A DNA stretch of 64,000 nt from Gerris lacustris. Taxonomy: Eukaryota; Arthropoda; Insecta; Hemiptera; Gerridae. The translations under genes were made by a program, and so were the position numbers. The notes below the pieces were generated by a model that was not told where the DNA came from, did not search any database, and saw only the letters and a program-made list of their open reading frames with translations. This document shows, one piece after another, positions 38,767 through 52,000 of the stretch; positions within the stretch are counted from its first letter, which is position 1; each line of letters begins with the position of its first letter. The DNA lies in NCBI GenBank assembly GCA_951217055.1, contig OX578276.1, positions 30,527,505 through 30,591,504 of the forward strand. The letters are read 5' to 3'.

Positions 38767-39772
38767 CAGTGGCGCACCCAGGATTTTTTTCTGGGGGGGG
38801 GCTAACCCAGACTCAAAGATGTAAAAGTTGTGACCGGGGGGGGGGGGGGTTAAAGTAGTAGTAGGAATCTAGTACTTTCTAGGTTGTAGAGGTTGAACCA
38901 CTTGTTCGAACCTAGCAATAATATAAATTAAAAAGTAAAAATTAAGTAGTAAAATTTAAATCGTAACTTTCTTAATATTTCTATAAGCCAGTTTTAAAAA
39001 AATCGGTCCGCGACAACTGACGAAATTTCTCTTATACGAATTTATATAATATTACATAGTTCAGTGTTTTCCATTTACTAGTGTTCGAGTTTTCGTTGGT
39101 ACATAATTATTAAAATTTAATATTTTATAAAAATTTATAATAAAAATAACTTCTCCTCAAGAAAAAATCGGAACCGGCCTCTCTCCGACCGGGTTTAATG
39201 CTATTTTCTCAGGAACTAGAATTTTCCCGGGTAAACGGCTTATTATAGTTATAGATTCGTATTTAAATGGACTACATTTTCAAAATTTTTAATCAAAATC
39301 GTCGAAATCTTTTACGAGAAATAATTTTTTTCAAGTTTTTTCAGAGTTTTTGGGGGTAGCAACCCTAAATTTGGAGCAAAAATAATTTCTCTATTTTACC
39401 TTGGGGTGTGATATTATGTGTATATACTAAATTTCGTCAAAATCGGTCCCGTAGTTTAGGGCCGATTTTGACTAGGGCTCCACGCGTCTGCACACAAAAC
39501 AGACATTTTTTAAAAAACACTTTTTTGAACTCAGGGGGACCTCAAAACGTGATGAAAATTCGATTTTGATGGATTTACAAAATCGAATTTTCGCGCCATC
39601 ACAATACTTCTTCTTTATAATATGAGGAAGTAAAAAACTCATAATTTGTTTTCTTCACGAGTATATTTCGTAAAAGTAAATAGTATTTTCTTAAGTATGA
39701 GTATTTTCTTGTGGGTTCTGAGGGGGGGGGAGGGGCTTTATCCCCTTCAGCCCCCCCGTGTGTGCGCCACTG
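38767..39772. mobile_element. hAT-like non-autonomous element, about 1 kb
   Basis: The ends are CAGTGGCGCACCCAGG and its inverse CGTGTGTGCGCCACTG, bordered inside by poly-G and poly-C. The interior holds a block shared with 58680-58745 (GTAGTAG...AATCTAGTACTTTCTA and ACCACTTGTTCGAACC) and an inverted family B copy (39175-39625). No convincing 8-bp TSD is seen. Confidence 0.6.
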
Positions 39773-40446
39773 AAAAACCAAATAGTTATTGTTTTAGTGA
39801 CTAGAATTTAACACAAAAGAGAGAAAAAAATACCGAGGTACCTACTACATATCTGTTTTATATTTAAAATGGACTTTTTATATAAAGGTTTTTTTCGAGG
39901 GATCTTTTTCATATCTTTATATAGAGGGGGAGAAAAAACAATATCAAACCAAAATCTTAATAAGGTATCATAATGGTATCATAGATAAAGATAGGGTTGG
40001 GCCAGGGGGTGTCCGTGTCACATGCTCTATTCTCCCAGGATAAGACAACAGGCATGACACCGCTCCCAATAATACTTTAATCTTATCATTATTTCTATTC
40101 CTATGAAGGCAAAAAAAAAAAAAAAATCTTTGAACTCAAACTTAAAATAATAAAAACTTAATTTAAATTGTTTTTATTGATTAATTGTCATTTTTTTATT
40201 ATCTTTCTTTTCTACCGCAGCCCTATATAAGTTGATCTAGGGTGCTCTGGGGGGGGGGGGGGGCTTCAGCCCCTTCAGCCTCCCCCCCCCCGTGGGTGGG
40301 CCACAAAACGTAATAATAACAATACTTCGAGATTAAAATTCATTGAATGAAAATGAAGAGATGAGTTTCCTTCGTCTTAATAGTAAATAAACGAAGGAAA
40401 TCATAATTGGTTTACAAAAGAGTGATTGTGCCCCTTTTGTCACAGC
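39773..40446. other. Intergenic with a G/C-run pair
   Basis: Poly-G (40250-40263) and poly-C (40281-40290) around CTTCAGCCCCTTCAGCC repeat the interior end of the hAT-like family. No gene was seen. Confidence 0.45.
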
Positions 40447-40966
40447 CAGTAGCGATCCTAGGTCAATAGTTCTGGGAGGGCTAAAGCCCCCCCATGTCTT
40501 GTGGGTTTAGTATACATTTTAATGTACCAGGAAGCAACACATTTGTATTTATATGTTGTTACAGTCCTTTCCGGTGGCAATCCTATGCAGTGGCGTATCC
40601 AGCGGTAAAGTCTGGGGGGGGGGGGGGGGGGGGGGTATTCGTGTACAACTAATAAACAAAAAACATCTCCGCGGCCAAGTAACAACAACTGTGTTTAGAA
40701 CGGATTCGTTAGAAATGTTATGCTGATGCTTACTGCAGTACAATATCTTACTGTAAGTCATGGGCGTCGTCTGCAGTTAAGTAATGAGGGGGGGGGGGGT
40801 CCGGGGTTAACCCCCAGGATAATATTTGAAATATGACCCCTCAAAACAGCGCTTTTATGTATTTCTGAGGTGAAATGATAATTTGAATCCTGGGGGGGCT
40901 AATTTGGTTTCTGGGGGGGCTTAAGCCCCCTTAGCCCCCCCCCCCCCCCCCCTAGGATCGCCACTG
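40447..40966. mobile_element. hAT-type MITE with target duplication
   Basis: The ends are CAGTAGCGATCCTAGG and its inverse CCTAGGATCGCCACTG. GTCACAG flanks both sides (40439-40445 and 40968-40974). Related ends inside (CAGTGGCGTATCCAG at 40588) show a nested second copy. Poly-G and poly-C runs make a G-quadruplex-prone interior. Confidence 0.82.
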
Positions 40967-41010
40967 AGTCACAGCACACTTATGTATAATTGTTGTTTTA
41001 TTTGATCAAT

Positions 41011-41321
41011 TACTACGTTTCCATATTTCCATGAGTTTTCAAAACAGTTTTACCCAACATTTTGAAAACTATAGGTACTCCCAGACTAGTTATGGCTTAT
41101 AGTTTGTCAGGTTATCATATCTCTGCTCATCATACCTACTGCGCATGTCTCAGCTCTGTTTTCAATTCAATACCCGTTTTTCCATGTTTTTTTTTCATAA
41201 CAGTTTCAATAAAAAACCAAAAAATTGCTGTTGTGGCCTTGTACTCAAAACGTTTTGAAATCGCCGTTTGCATGGAGTTTTGAATACCAAAACCTTTTTT
41301 AAAACTCATGGAAATGTAGTA
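41011..41321. mobile_element. 311-bp MITE, TACTACGTTTCCAT ends
   Basis: The left end TACTACGTTTCCAT...ATGAGTTTT and the right end AAAACTCATGGAAATGTAGTA are inverted. The left copy has an extra 6 bases. Confidence 0.75.
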
Positions 41322-41594
41322 GATAAATATTAATTAACTTTATTTAATGTATCGATACTAGGGTCTGCCCCCATAAATCCTCTACTAGTTTTATAAACCA
41401 GCCAGTTTTTTTTACACATTTGACATTTGAGTGATTATATCTATATGATTTATACAAAATGATTTTCTATTTATTTATTTATTTCTATTTTAGTCAGTCT
41501 ATTTTCTATTCTATTTATATATTCGAATCACTTATTTTAATAATATTTTTGCATTGATGCTAAATATATAATATATAGGCTACGTAACTGTAGG

Positions 41595-41867
41595 TCACTG
41601 TAACCGTTTACTGTGACTGCTTAAAAAAATCGGATTTGCCGTCAAATACCCTAAATATGCATTGAATGTTATGGTTGTTCGAGTGCTTTGAGATACTGTC
41701 TTCAAAACCTGTGAGTATATATATTTAAATATTGTTGATGGCAATCTAAAATACTCATCAAACTTTTTTAAATTACTTGAAAAGGTTTTGGAGTAACAAT
41801 CGGTACTTTCTTTTATTGACCCTCGCAGCAAACAATAATTATTCATTCGCGTGTTCGGTTTTACCAC
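41595..41867 (-). pseudogene. Possible PIF/Harbinger nuclease N-terminal fragment
   Basis: A 90-residue open frame holds KKFDEYFRLPSTIFKYIYSQ, followed by a VSQSTR...TF..YLGYLTA stretch. It recalls the region ahead of the DDE domain in HARBI1-like proteins (FRM...FDYIL..V...I.K..T..R..I....L...LRYLA). No catalytic residues lie in the fragment. The call rests on pattern memory only. Confidence 0.4.
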
Positions 41868-42247
41868 CGCTCAACACAATGATAACTTTAAATAAAGCAC
41901 TTTAAAGAAAATATCTTTGCCAGTAAAAACAAGGAAACTGGTAGTCCGATTAGGCATCCGCTATAACCGTAGCCTAAGGATTATATTTGAACCATTAAAA
42001 CAATCATGCGAATTTCTGCTCCTGCTTAATTATTGTTAAACACAGAAATCAATAAAAATAATATTTAATAATAAATAACGTGTAAAAAAAAGGAATACTC
42101 ACGAAAGTTGATTTGGTGGTATTGTGTAGCAAGTAGCAAAGTAGAAAACAGTTTCAATTTAACATTAAACAAAAAACAACTTATTATGTTAAAAAAAAGA
42201 AAAAATGAGTATGTGTCTAATTTGAAGTATGAGTACAATGTCCAATA

Positions 42248-42340
42248 CAACCCGATGCAGTCTCTTGTCTGAAATCTTAAAACTCACTGAAGCCAACCCG
42301 ATACATAGTTTCTTGTCTGAAATCTTAAAACTCACTGAAG
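42248..42340. repeat. 46-bp tandem duplication
   Basis: CAACCCGAT...TCTTGTCTGAAATC...ACTCACTGAAG occurs twice head to tail, with a few differences in the first third. Confidence 0.9.
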
Positions 42341-43013
42341 GATAGATGATAATATTAAATTGATACCTATATGACGATGCATAAATTAGGGTTTGTTCAA
42401 CATAATATAGATTGATTATTATCTATAAAAATTATGTACTTATTTAATTAGTTTTGTTGTGTTTCTATTCATTTATTTTTAAAGAGTTAATGTTGATATT
42501 CTTTTTTAATTTCCTTTTTTAAAAGAAAACGAAAACTGCATCTAAATTTTACTATTTCATCAATTATTACATTATACAAGTTGGCAACACTGATTTATTT
42601 GTTTCCTATGCTACTGTAATCTATGTAAGTGTATTATCTAAATTGATATAGATTATATAAATGAATAACTGCTTAACAAATATAACGGCCATAATTAAAA
42701 ATTTGAATACATATTTGTCCACGTTTAAATTATTTTAAAATGTAGATTGGAAACAATCAAATTGAAAAGGACGGCAGGACTTGAGCAAACTATTGGCTAA
42801 GGGGAGGTTACAACCACGCAGGTTATGACACTTTTGATTTTGTTTTTGTTAAAAGTGATAAGTGTACTGTATACTTGTACTCTACCTATGCCTATTTTAT
42901 TTATTATTATCTCTGGTCTCTGAGTGTAATTCTCCTGCAGGAGTGTGATGTTGTCAAATTAATTTTATTCTACATATTTATATATTGTATGAAAGTTAAA
43001 TTTAGGTTATTTA
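42341..43013 (+). promoter_or_regulatory. Upstream region of VIPAS39
   Basis: This is AT-rich sequence before the start codon and must hold the promoter and 5' UTR. I see no clear TATA box with initiator. Confidence 0.3.
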
Positions 43014-43076
43014 ATGGCTGACGATGCTTTTTGGTCTACGAGTGAAGTTAAAGGATTTAATTTCGATGACGACGAG
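43014..43076 (+). CDS. VIPAS39: VIPAS39 exon 1 (residues 1-21)
   Basis: The ATG is followed by the acidic family N-terminus. The donor is GAG|GTGGGT, phase 0. The upstream 60 bases are AT-rich and hold no in-frame ATG that would extend a family-like N-terminus. Confidence 0.88.
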
Positions 43077-46000
43077 GTGGGTACTTTAATAATGTCATAT
43101 CTTATTTACACATTACGGTTATAAGTTTGGCTATTCTGCAGTCAAGAATCGCATGGCGGCACAATTTCGCTTGATTTATACACATAAGAGATTATGTCCC
43201 TTGGTCAGAACTGTACATTTGTAAGATTTATACATTTGAGTGATTATAACTATGATTTATATATTTGAGAGATGATATCCCTTTATCAGAACAATACATT
43301 CAAGTGAAACTCCCCAGCTTTTCTATCCTCTTCTAGATGTCTGGATAGCTGCAGTTTAATAGTCTTTGTATCTTTGATACATTTTGTTTTTAACATACAA
43401 GTTCCATGTAGTTTTTTTTATGCCTTTGTTTTTAACTGTAAAATGTGTAATGATCTGTAATATCTATTGGTGAAGTTTGAAGCTTTCTTATGAATGAATC
43501 GAAGATTTCACTTACATTTAATAACAACGACAACTAAATACAATATTTTATACTAATTCAACCACGAGAAATATTGGTAAATCTGCACTATTTGGCCCAC
43601 TAACTTCTAATTGTCCGATTTACTTGCAATTTTTTTTAAACTGTTCCTTTTTACATATTAAAAACGATTCCGGTTGTACCATCTCGTTAAATTCAATAGT
43701 TTTTTCGTAAAAAAATACGTAAAAGTAAAGTGTTCAGTGCTGTTTAGAGAAACGAATTATTTTTGACGGCCGCTCCGCACCGCTTCGCGGTGCTCCGCTC
43801 ATTTTCTGAAGAAAAACAACCCTGCTGCATATAGACCAGGTAGATGTCCAAATCGAAGTATAAAATTCGCTAAATTATCACTTTAACTTTAGCCAAAAAA
43901 ATACGTAAAAAGTCACTTCCTAAGAAAAATACGGGAAGGTTATAGTTAGTTTAGGTTAAGATTAGTACTTTTCGCCATAACCTTCCTCATTTTCCTAAGA
44001 AAGTGACGCTTTTACGTATTTTTTTACGAAAAAACTATTGAATTTAACGAGATGGTACAACCGGAATCGTTTTTAATATGTAAAAAGGAACAGTTTAAAA
44101 AAAATTCCAAGTAAATCGGACAATTAGAAGTTAGTGGGCCAAATAGTGCAGATTTACCGAAATATTGCCTTTGTATCATACATTCTAATAATAATGATAA
44201 TGAAAAGGAATATAAAGCTGCCCGCACGGGTCAATGATGTTAAAAATAAATCAAAGTAATAAAAAAATTTCATTTAATTTGTTATCAGTGTGAAATGGAA
44301 AATTCAACAATAATGAGTTTAAATAAGACGTGAAGTACAATGAATGTGATACGTCTTTCCGAGGACGAACTTACTGCGAATGCGCACACATAAAATTGTC
44401 GTACTGTAAAAAAATGTGATACTTTAATCTGTCACGTTGTCGTATCATCTTTTTTACTTTATTTTTTAACGTTATTTGTGTTTATCTTAATAATAAATAA
44501 TATAATACGAGAAATCTAAAATATAACTCTTAAAAATATAAATATAATCTGATTTGACGTAACCTACCTATAACCTCATCACTACGTCTTTTGTATACTT
44601 AAGTCTTGTTGAAATTCAGTTATAATGTCATACGACATTTTAAAATGACGTTAAAATTAATTTATCAAGTCCAGCGATCATAGAATCCTTAAACGAAAAG
44701 ATTTCCAACTCCCCCTCTTTATCTACCTGTGTTAGACTACTACCGCTCGAGCTATTTGGCGGTTAAAATTGTAACTAAATCTTTTACACCGATCAAAAGA
44801 TTTTGAGCTTCTTAATTCAAAGAAATAAATTAATTTGTCAGTTTTGCTAGATTCGAACCCGAGATCTCTTGCACTCAAAGCAATTGCGCATGTCTTACAG
44901 CCACCGAGGCATGTTTTTTTTTCTTTTCTTTATTTACAAAATAGTACAAATGTCTGACAACCAGTATTTGTTTATATCTTAGAATTCGAGGAATGTCAAA
45001 AAATCATAAGTAGTTTACAATTTTAACCACCAAACAGCTCGACCAGCGCTAGTAGTCTTACACCTCTAGAATACTGGAGTTGGATACCCCTGATCAAGGC
45101 AATCAAAAGTGCGTCTTATTTAAACTCTCTATTATCTTCCTTTTGCCATAATAAATATAAATGTTATTTTGTTTCTCAGCCAACATTTGATGTAACAGCT
45201 ACAATTTGAGTTATAATAAAACCTGTTTTTCAATTTGTAATCCTTGCTTATTTTTGAGTATGAAAAAAATTGCTTGTTACTTAAATGGTGAAAAGGTTTC
45301 CTCAAATGGATATCACCAAGATTAGGAGAGAACATAACCGTTGAACTAATTTTATATAATTTTGTTTTGGTTCAAAATCATATTTTAGCCTTTACCACAA
45401 ACTATTCCTAGATTGTTACATGGAAAATATATTAATTTGCAAGGTTCTGATTCGTTAAAAGGCTTCCGACTATTACATTAAAGTTTGTTAGTTTTACTAT
45501 AATAATCATTAATGAGTTTTCTTCTGAGCTTACTGAAGATAATGGAAGCATTGTGATCTTCCAAACGGAAAAATATTTTATGTCTCCAATTTCAAAAATT
45601 CCAAAACAGAAATCTGTTCTACAGTCAGATTATCAAAAGTTTTGACTTTTGACACTCAGATTGGCCAACCTAAATGATGAAAAAAATAAAGCCACTAGGC
45701 CTGTAGGAGGGGTGGGGCCGGTGACATTTTTGCTTGCCTAGTTGGCCTGACCTTCTAGAATTCAAAATCCTAACTTCTCATTGGCTCCCCACGGATTTTC
45801 CCGCGCTGCCAAAAGTCAAAACTTTAGATAATCTGACTGTAGATATCAGGGAAGATTTTGTTTTCATGTCTGCCTATCATTCATTATTTTTGCAAACCAC
45901 CATATTGTCTTAAAAACTAATTGTCTTATATGAATGAAATTTAGATGGTAGGTCATAATATGCCCAAAGTTGGCCCCATATTAATTTAAACTTCTACACC

Positions 46001-49000
46001 CATTAGTTTCTCTATCATTTTCTCACAAACATTTTTGTCTATTTAAATACGTATCTTTAAAAGTACTCATAAGATATTTTAAAAATTTTGATGGTTTGTT
46101 GAAAGTAGTCCACTTGTGGGCCCATATTAATTTTAATATTAAATATTGCTACATCAATTCTTTTATTCGTGTAAAAAACAAAATGATTTTGACAGATTTT
46201 TTTTTTTTTAACCCATTCAATGCGGGTGGATCCACTGTGGATCCATGCCGTGCTAACGCGCATGGCGGGTGGACCCACAGTGGATCCAAGCCCTCCCTTT
46301 CAGCTCTCTGTAGCTCTATTCTCCGTGCCTCGAGTAGAACCATCTTGCAAGGCTCCGTCAGGCCCGCTCACATTTGTATCCACAGTGGATCCAAACTTTT
46401 TTTTTTATTTTTTATTTATTTTTAAATTAACTTTTAAAATCGTTTAGATATATACGGTAACTAAGGTAGGTTCATGAAATGGATTACGCATTGAATGGGT
46501 TAAAGGGGAAAGATTAAATAAATTATACAATAATGGGTTGCAACTGCAAAAATCTTTAAAGTACTCGATAAGTCACGAGGAAGTTTTGTACTAGACTATT
46601 GTTACATTTAAAATTTTAAGATCTGTTATTTTGATGTTTCTTTTATATGTGTTCTTTTATTAATTTAATTTTTTTTGTAGTCAAATGATCAACTGTTTGG
46701 TATCCCCTTGAAAGGAGCAGCGAGACTCTCTCAGCAATTAAAAGATGGCTTGAAATTAGATTCTGAAATTAATACGGATTCCATATCAGGTAGATATAGA
46801 TTAATGTATATAAATTAATGCAAATAGACTCTATTTTATGTAATTCAATAGATTGTTTGTGTTTTCCAAGCTTTTATTTCAGGAGCATTAATATTAGTGT
46901 AGCTGTGAGGCGTCTAAATGGGGCTTAGCCCCCCCCCCTCCCCAGAAAATTTGGGTTGTGATATCAATCAGGTAGAATGGTAGGGATGAAGGATTATAAA
47001 CTCTCCCCCCCCCCCCCCCTACTAATGGGGCAACATCTCCCTAGAATATTTGCCACTCTATGCCAATGAGCATTTATAAGAAGAACTGGATTCAACAAGA
47101 AAGCAAATATATAATCTAATAAATCATTATAAACCATGCGAAACAACCTGTGGATGGCTTAGGGGGCCTGCTAAAGGGACAACTCTATTTGTAGAGAAGG
47201 AAGGACATAAGGCATGAGGTCAGTCTGTCTGAAGTCTGAACTGTATAATTGGTATTCACAAGTTAGATGCCACTTTACTAAGTAGCTATGTAATAACACT
47301 TAACTGTGTGTAGCTTGTACTTAATTGGAATTTTCATTTTATCACTCCTTTGCTTTTAATACTTTATTTGTTTTTTTTTTTACTTTTAGGACAATATGGA
47401 TCCGTTAAAGGAACACCTAAGTATGATCTTTTGCAGTTGATCAGTGAAAAATCTCTCAATGCTAGTAAGAATGATTTATTTATGTATAATTTAATTCTTA
47501 AATTAGTTTTAATCTGAACCTATGTTGTAAAAAAAAGGACCGATTTGATGGTTTTTACTACTATTTTAGTGAGGGAGGAACACATTGTCATTTGTCAGCT
47601 CTGACCAAATGCGTCATCTGGTTTACAAGACCAGCAGAAGTCCCTTGTTAGCCGAAAAAAAAGAAGGAAAACTAGATGGCTGTTAGGACTGAGTAGGACC
47701 AACCTGAGGAATCTGGTTGGAGTGTTAACTAGACACTGCAGGCTCAGTAGGCATTTGACATTCAAAAGGTAGAGGAGGACCCCACATGTCCAGTGTGTGG
47801 AGAGGAAGAGGAAACAGCTTACGATTACCTGGGAGTGTATGAAGGATATGGGAGATTTTGCTTTCATATCTTAGAGAAGGAAGAAATTGGAGTAGAGGAA
47901 CTTGTTACACTGAAGTGGCAAGACATCTTCTCCTTCATAATCCAAACAAAAAGATTTCAGAGTGAGGGGGTGGTGGTTTGATGGGTGTGGGAACATCTGG
48001 AGTTGGCAAAAAGGATCCAAATGTGGTTTGTTTGCTTGGCTAGGCCTCCCTGCCCCTTACTACTACTGTATTGATTAACTACCTATTTGCCTCATGATGT
48101 TGGGTGAGCACCTAACATGGATCCCTTTGGAATTTAGACTAGGCTACTCCAGTGAAAAGCGAAGACTAAAGTAATAAAAAGAGCAAAAAAAAAAAAGTAT
48201 TAACATTAATTAGATTTTAATATGTTGTACAGTGAGGGATGGTGGTGAGAAACATTTTATTTTGATGATTGTTAGTGCTTCAAGGTTATTTAAATTAAAA
48301 AAGTTTTTAATTAAATATTTATCAATAAACAAGTAAACACTATGGTACAGTGCCATGGTTAATATGATCCAAACCCATACTTACTTTTATGTTTGTAAGT
48401 TGCTCTGTTTTTAAAAGTTGTGTCAGATTAACAGAAAGAGTGGAGAGATCATAAGGGATTTGGATTGACCCCGCAGCCTGTGTGTTGGACAGCAATGTAC
48501 TAGACAATTTTTTATTTAATTTAGAATGATCAAAGGATCCCGTTTTGAAAATGTACCTTTTTTAATTAATTGTTTTCAAATAATTATTAAGATAATGCTT
48601 TTTTCCAGTTCTTGAAGCTGATTCAGTTGACATACCAGTCAGTAAAAGTTCCTTGAAACCTGATGAAGAGCTAAGACTTCTCCGAAGACAAGTCCAAGTA
48701 ATATTTTCATAATTATTATCAATATCAGCAATGTAGTGCCGTGTTCTTGCACATTGCAATAAGGTACACAATTTGTGTTAGGGAGAGACACCAAGGGATG
48801 TGCCACGCAAGCAAGGCATCGTCGGGCCCCTGATGAGTCAGTTGCGACGAAACGATGCAGGACATGGCGTAATGCCGAGCCAACATCTTTTGACTTAATG
48901 TCTGATGTTGGAACAGTTCCTATGTGTCGCACATAGTCTCTCACTAACACAAATTGTGTATTATCAATATATTTGTCATTATGATGTAAATAAGGGTCCC

Positions 49001-52000
49001 TAGTCAAAACATCAATTCCTCTTTCCTCTTCTGGCCCCTCACTCTGTTAGTCCAGCACCTTGAGATAAATGGGTTATTGGATATAAGTGGCGTCTGTCAG
49101 TCTCTAATATGACTGATGGGAGTTCTCAACCATCGCTCCAATAATAGTAAAGAGTAGCCTTCTAGGTTATTGAATAATTCCATTGTAGTTGTTGTAAAAG
49201 GAATATACACTGTAGAGAGTAACTTAGAGTGTACAGAAGAAAAATAAGAAAAAGGAATAAAATAAAAATGTCTGCCAAATAGAGTGGCTCTAATGAAGTA
49301 ATAGATACATTAGGTGCCAATAGCCGAATAATAGGCTGAGGCCAGGTACGGATAAGGGCACCAGGAAGACAGAAAAAGCGCCATTTAGCCGAGTATAAAA
49401 AAAGAAAAATTGGTCCAAAAATTCAAACAAAACTTTCTTATTTCATGAGTGTGGTGCCAGTCATACAATAGATCAATTTTCACTTCTTACAAAACTGAGA
49501 AAACAAGTGCAAGTATTCTAGCTTAGCAATTTCATAGTTCTTTATATCATGAAAATCGACATGCAATTTTTGGGGCCTATTTTATTTTATCACTCATTTA
49601 CTACTATTTTATTTTAGCTTTAGTTATCGCATTAAAATATGAAACGCCCGATGCTGCTTTACTTGACTGATTGCAAGCCAAGGGGGCCTGGGTGGCTCAG
49701 AGGCTAGCGCGCTTGCCGTGTGATAACGCAAGTTAAGCAGCCTCGAGCAGGGTCAGTAGATGGATGGGTGAACGCTTCTGACCACAGCTCTGGGTTCGAT
49801 TCCCGGACTGGCCCCCCCGCTGAATGTCAACCCAGGACTGTTTAAATAAATGGGAAGCTCCTCGAAAGAGTGGCGCCACTAGGTTTTAGCCTGGAAACCA
49901 TGATGATGACACTCCTGATTGTAATCCAACCAGGACGGGGAGTCATGGTTACCGATCACATCTTCACAAAAGTGTGAAGATTTCGGTCCCTAACCCGGGT
50001 TTGTTCGATGGGCCCACCTAAGTGGCCTGAGTCTTCGGGTGTAAAAGTCCCCCGGAAAAAAAAAAAAAAAAAAAAAAAAAAGATTGCAAGCCAAGCACTC
50101 TCTACTATGGGCTACCTAGGCCCCCGGATAAGCCCTTTGTATGTCTACACTATTTCACTATTCAGTTCACCTCTCTGGTTTTCAAACCCTTACCAGATAT
50201 GGTGTTTGAGGTGAGGTGGGAGTACGGTTACAACTTGGTAATTCCTGCCCTTTTGTAACTTATGTATTTAATTTTGTTTCAGAGCCGCTGGGATACGCCT
50301 GATCCTAATAAGGTTCTAAAAAGCATTATACTCGGCCAGCCTTACTCTTTAGAACTATTTCAATCTCTTCAAAGTAAAAAAGACTTGCTTAATGCTGCCA
50401 TTTTATTTGGTGACGGAGATGCTATTCTTGAGGTAATTACTATTTTGAAGATATTTCATCTTTTATATAGTTGCATATTATATTGTTTTTTAAAAATATA
50501 AAATTGGGTTTACAAAAATTAAGGATTTTTGTATCTTTGTGTAAATTATTCCAGATTTGATACCATTTTTATGCAATTTCTACTTATGAAATTTGACTAA
50601 AATTCATATAAGTGAAACATAATACACCAATGCCTAATAAAAATATTTTTGTAGTTTTTTTTTAAATACATTAATTTTTTGAAACAAATGCCCTACCACC
50701 TACCCAGGAGAAAGTTCCCAATTCTTCAAGACCAGACAGTCACAAATATTACCCCCCCCCCCCCCCCCCCCTGTCAGACCATAAGCATACCACAAATTAC
50801 AGCATTGATATAAATAATTAAATCATAAATAGACTCCAGCGCCGGGACTTGAACCACGGGCCTCTACATTTCCAGTGTAGCGCTCTACCAACTGAGCTAT
50901 GCAGGAGAATGATTTTCTCTGCTGTAACCGATAACTAGTCCCGAATCCAAGCTTTCAATATTTCTACAAGAATAGCAAGTCACCGAGAATTAACGCTTAT
51001 AATTATAAAGTACTCAATTATTACCTGTACCTTGTACAATCAATTAGAAATTCAATTTTTAAGTTTTTGGTAGTATTCATACTACGGAAGCTGTCTTATA
51101 GACATTTATTTACTAATTAAATTATAAAGTATTATTTATTTATTTAATTTGCATGATTTGTGGTATAAATTAATTTACAATTAATTGAAATTTGAATGTG
51201 GTTTTTTTTTTTTTGTTAATTTCTGATTAAGTTATAGCCATGTTTCTGAACTGAATCTACAGCTTAACTGGACAATAAATGAGAGAAAACTAATAATTTA
51301 TATAATATATATAATAATCGAGTAATGTCCCGACTACGACACACACCTCGAAATGATTTGTTATTGCTAAGCTAAGGCAACCACATTTATTCCAATAAAA
51401 AATTGGAAAGTTGGTCTTCAAATAGATATAATAACATATTTTTTCTCTTTTTTCTAAGTATAATATTAAGCCTGTTGCCACGGGCCTAAGGGCTCTTATT
51501 ACTAGCATGTGGCATTTCATCAAGGGCAATTGCACTACTAATTTACTCTATGGTACAACAGCCCTTGGAGGGCCTAGGCCAGCCAATGGGCCTATACAAC
51601 TATTATGGGTTAGTGTGACGGAGTGTCACACATGTGTGGAGTATCAGCTGTATAAACCTTATAATTGGCATAATCAATTAGTTGCCACTTCACATAAGCA
51701 GCTACCCATGGGCAATGCATGGTGAATCACTTATATTTTGCCACCACAGTGTTAGTTATTATGACCCTACTGAATGTAATATGTTTACAAAATGTAATTG
51801 AAATTATAGGAATTGTCCTAATTAAACGATTAATTTAGTTAGAATTCAACTATTCTGAAATAATACGCCCTTTTCCACGCCTGCAAAAGCTTCTTAAATT
51901 TATTTGAAAATTCACAATACAATTAATATTAAAGAATTTTTTTTTGTTTTATTATTTTTTGTAAGTCAAACTTGACATGTGACATGCTAAACGCCACAAA

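Noticed and set aside
40458..40761. Pro-rich ORFs (PPPPPP)
   Set aside because: They are poly-G runs read on the other strand inside hAT-like MITEs.
46096..46425. 109-residue ORF and antisense partner with repeated DP(L/I)W motifs
   Set aside because: They come from the repeated GTGGATCCAC motif of the piggyBac-like MITE.
48639..49007. 122-residue minus-strand ORF
   Set aside because: It overlaps exon 4 and the hammerhead insertion in antisense; no family likeness.
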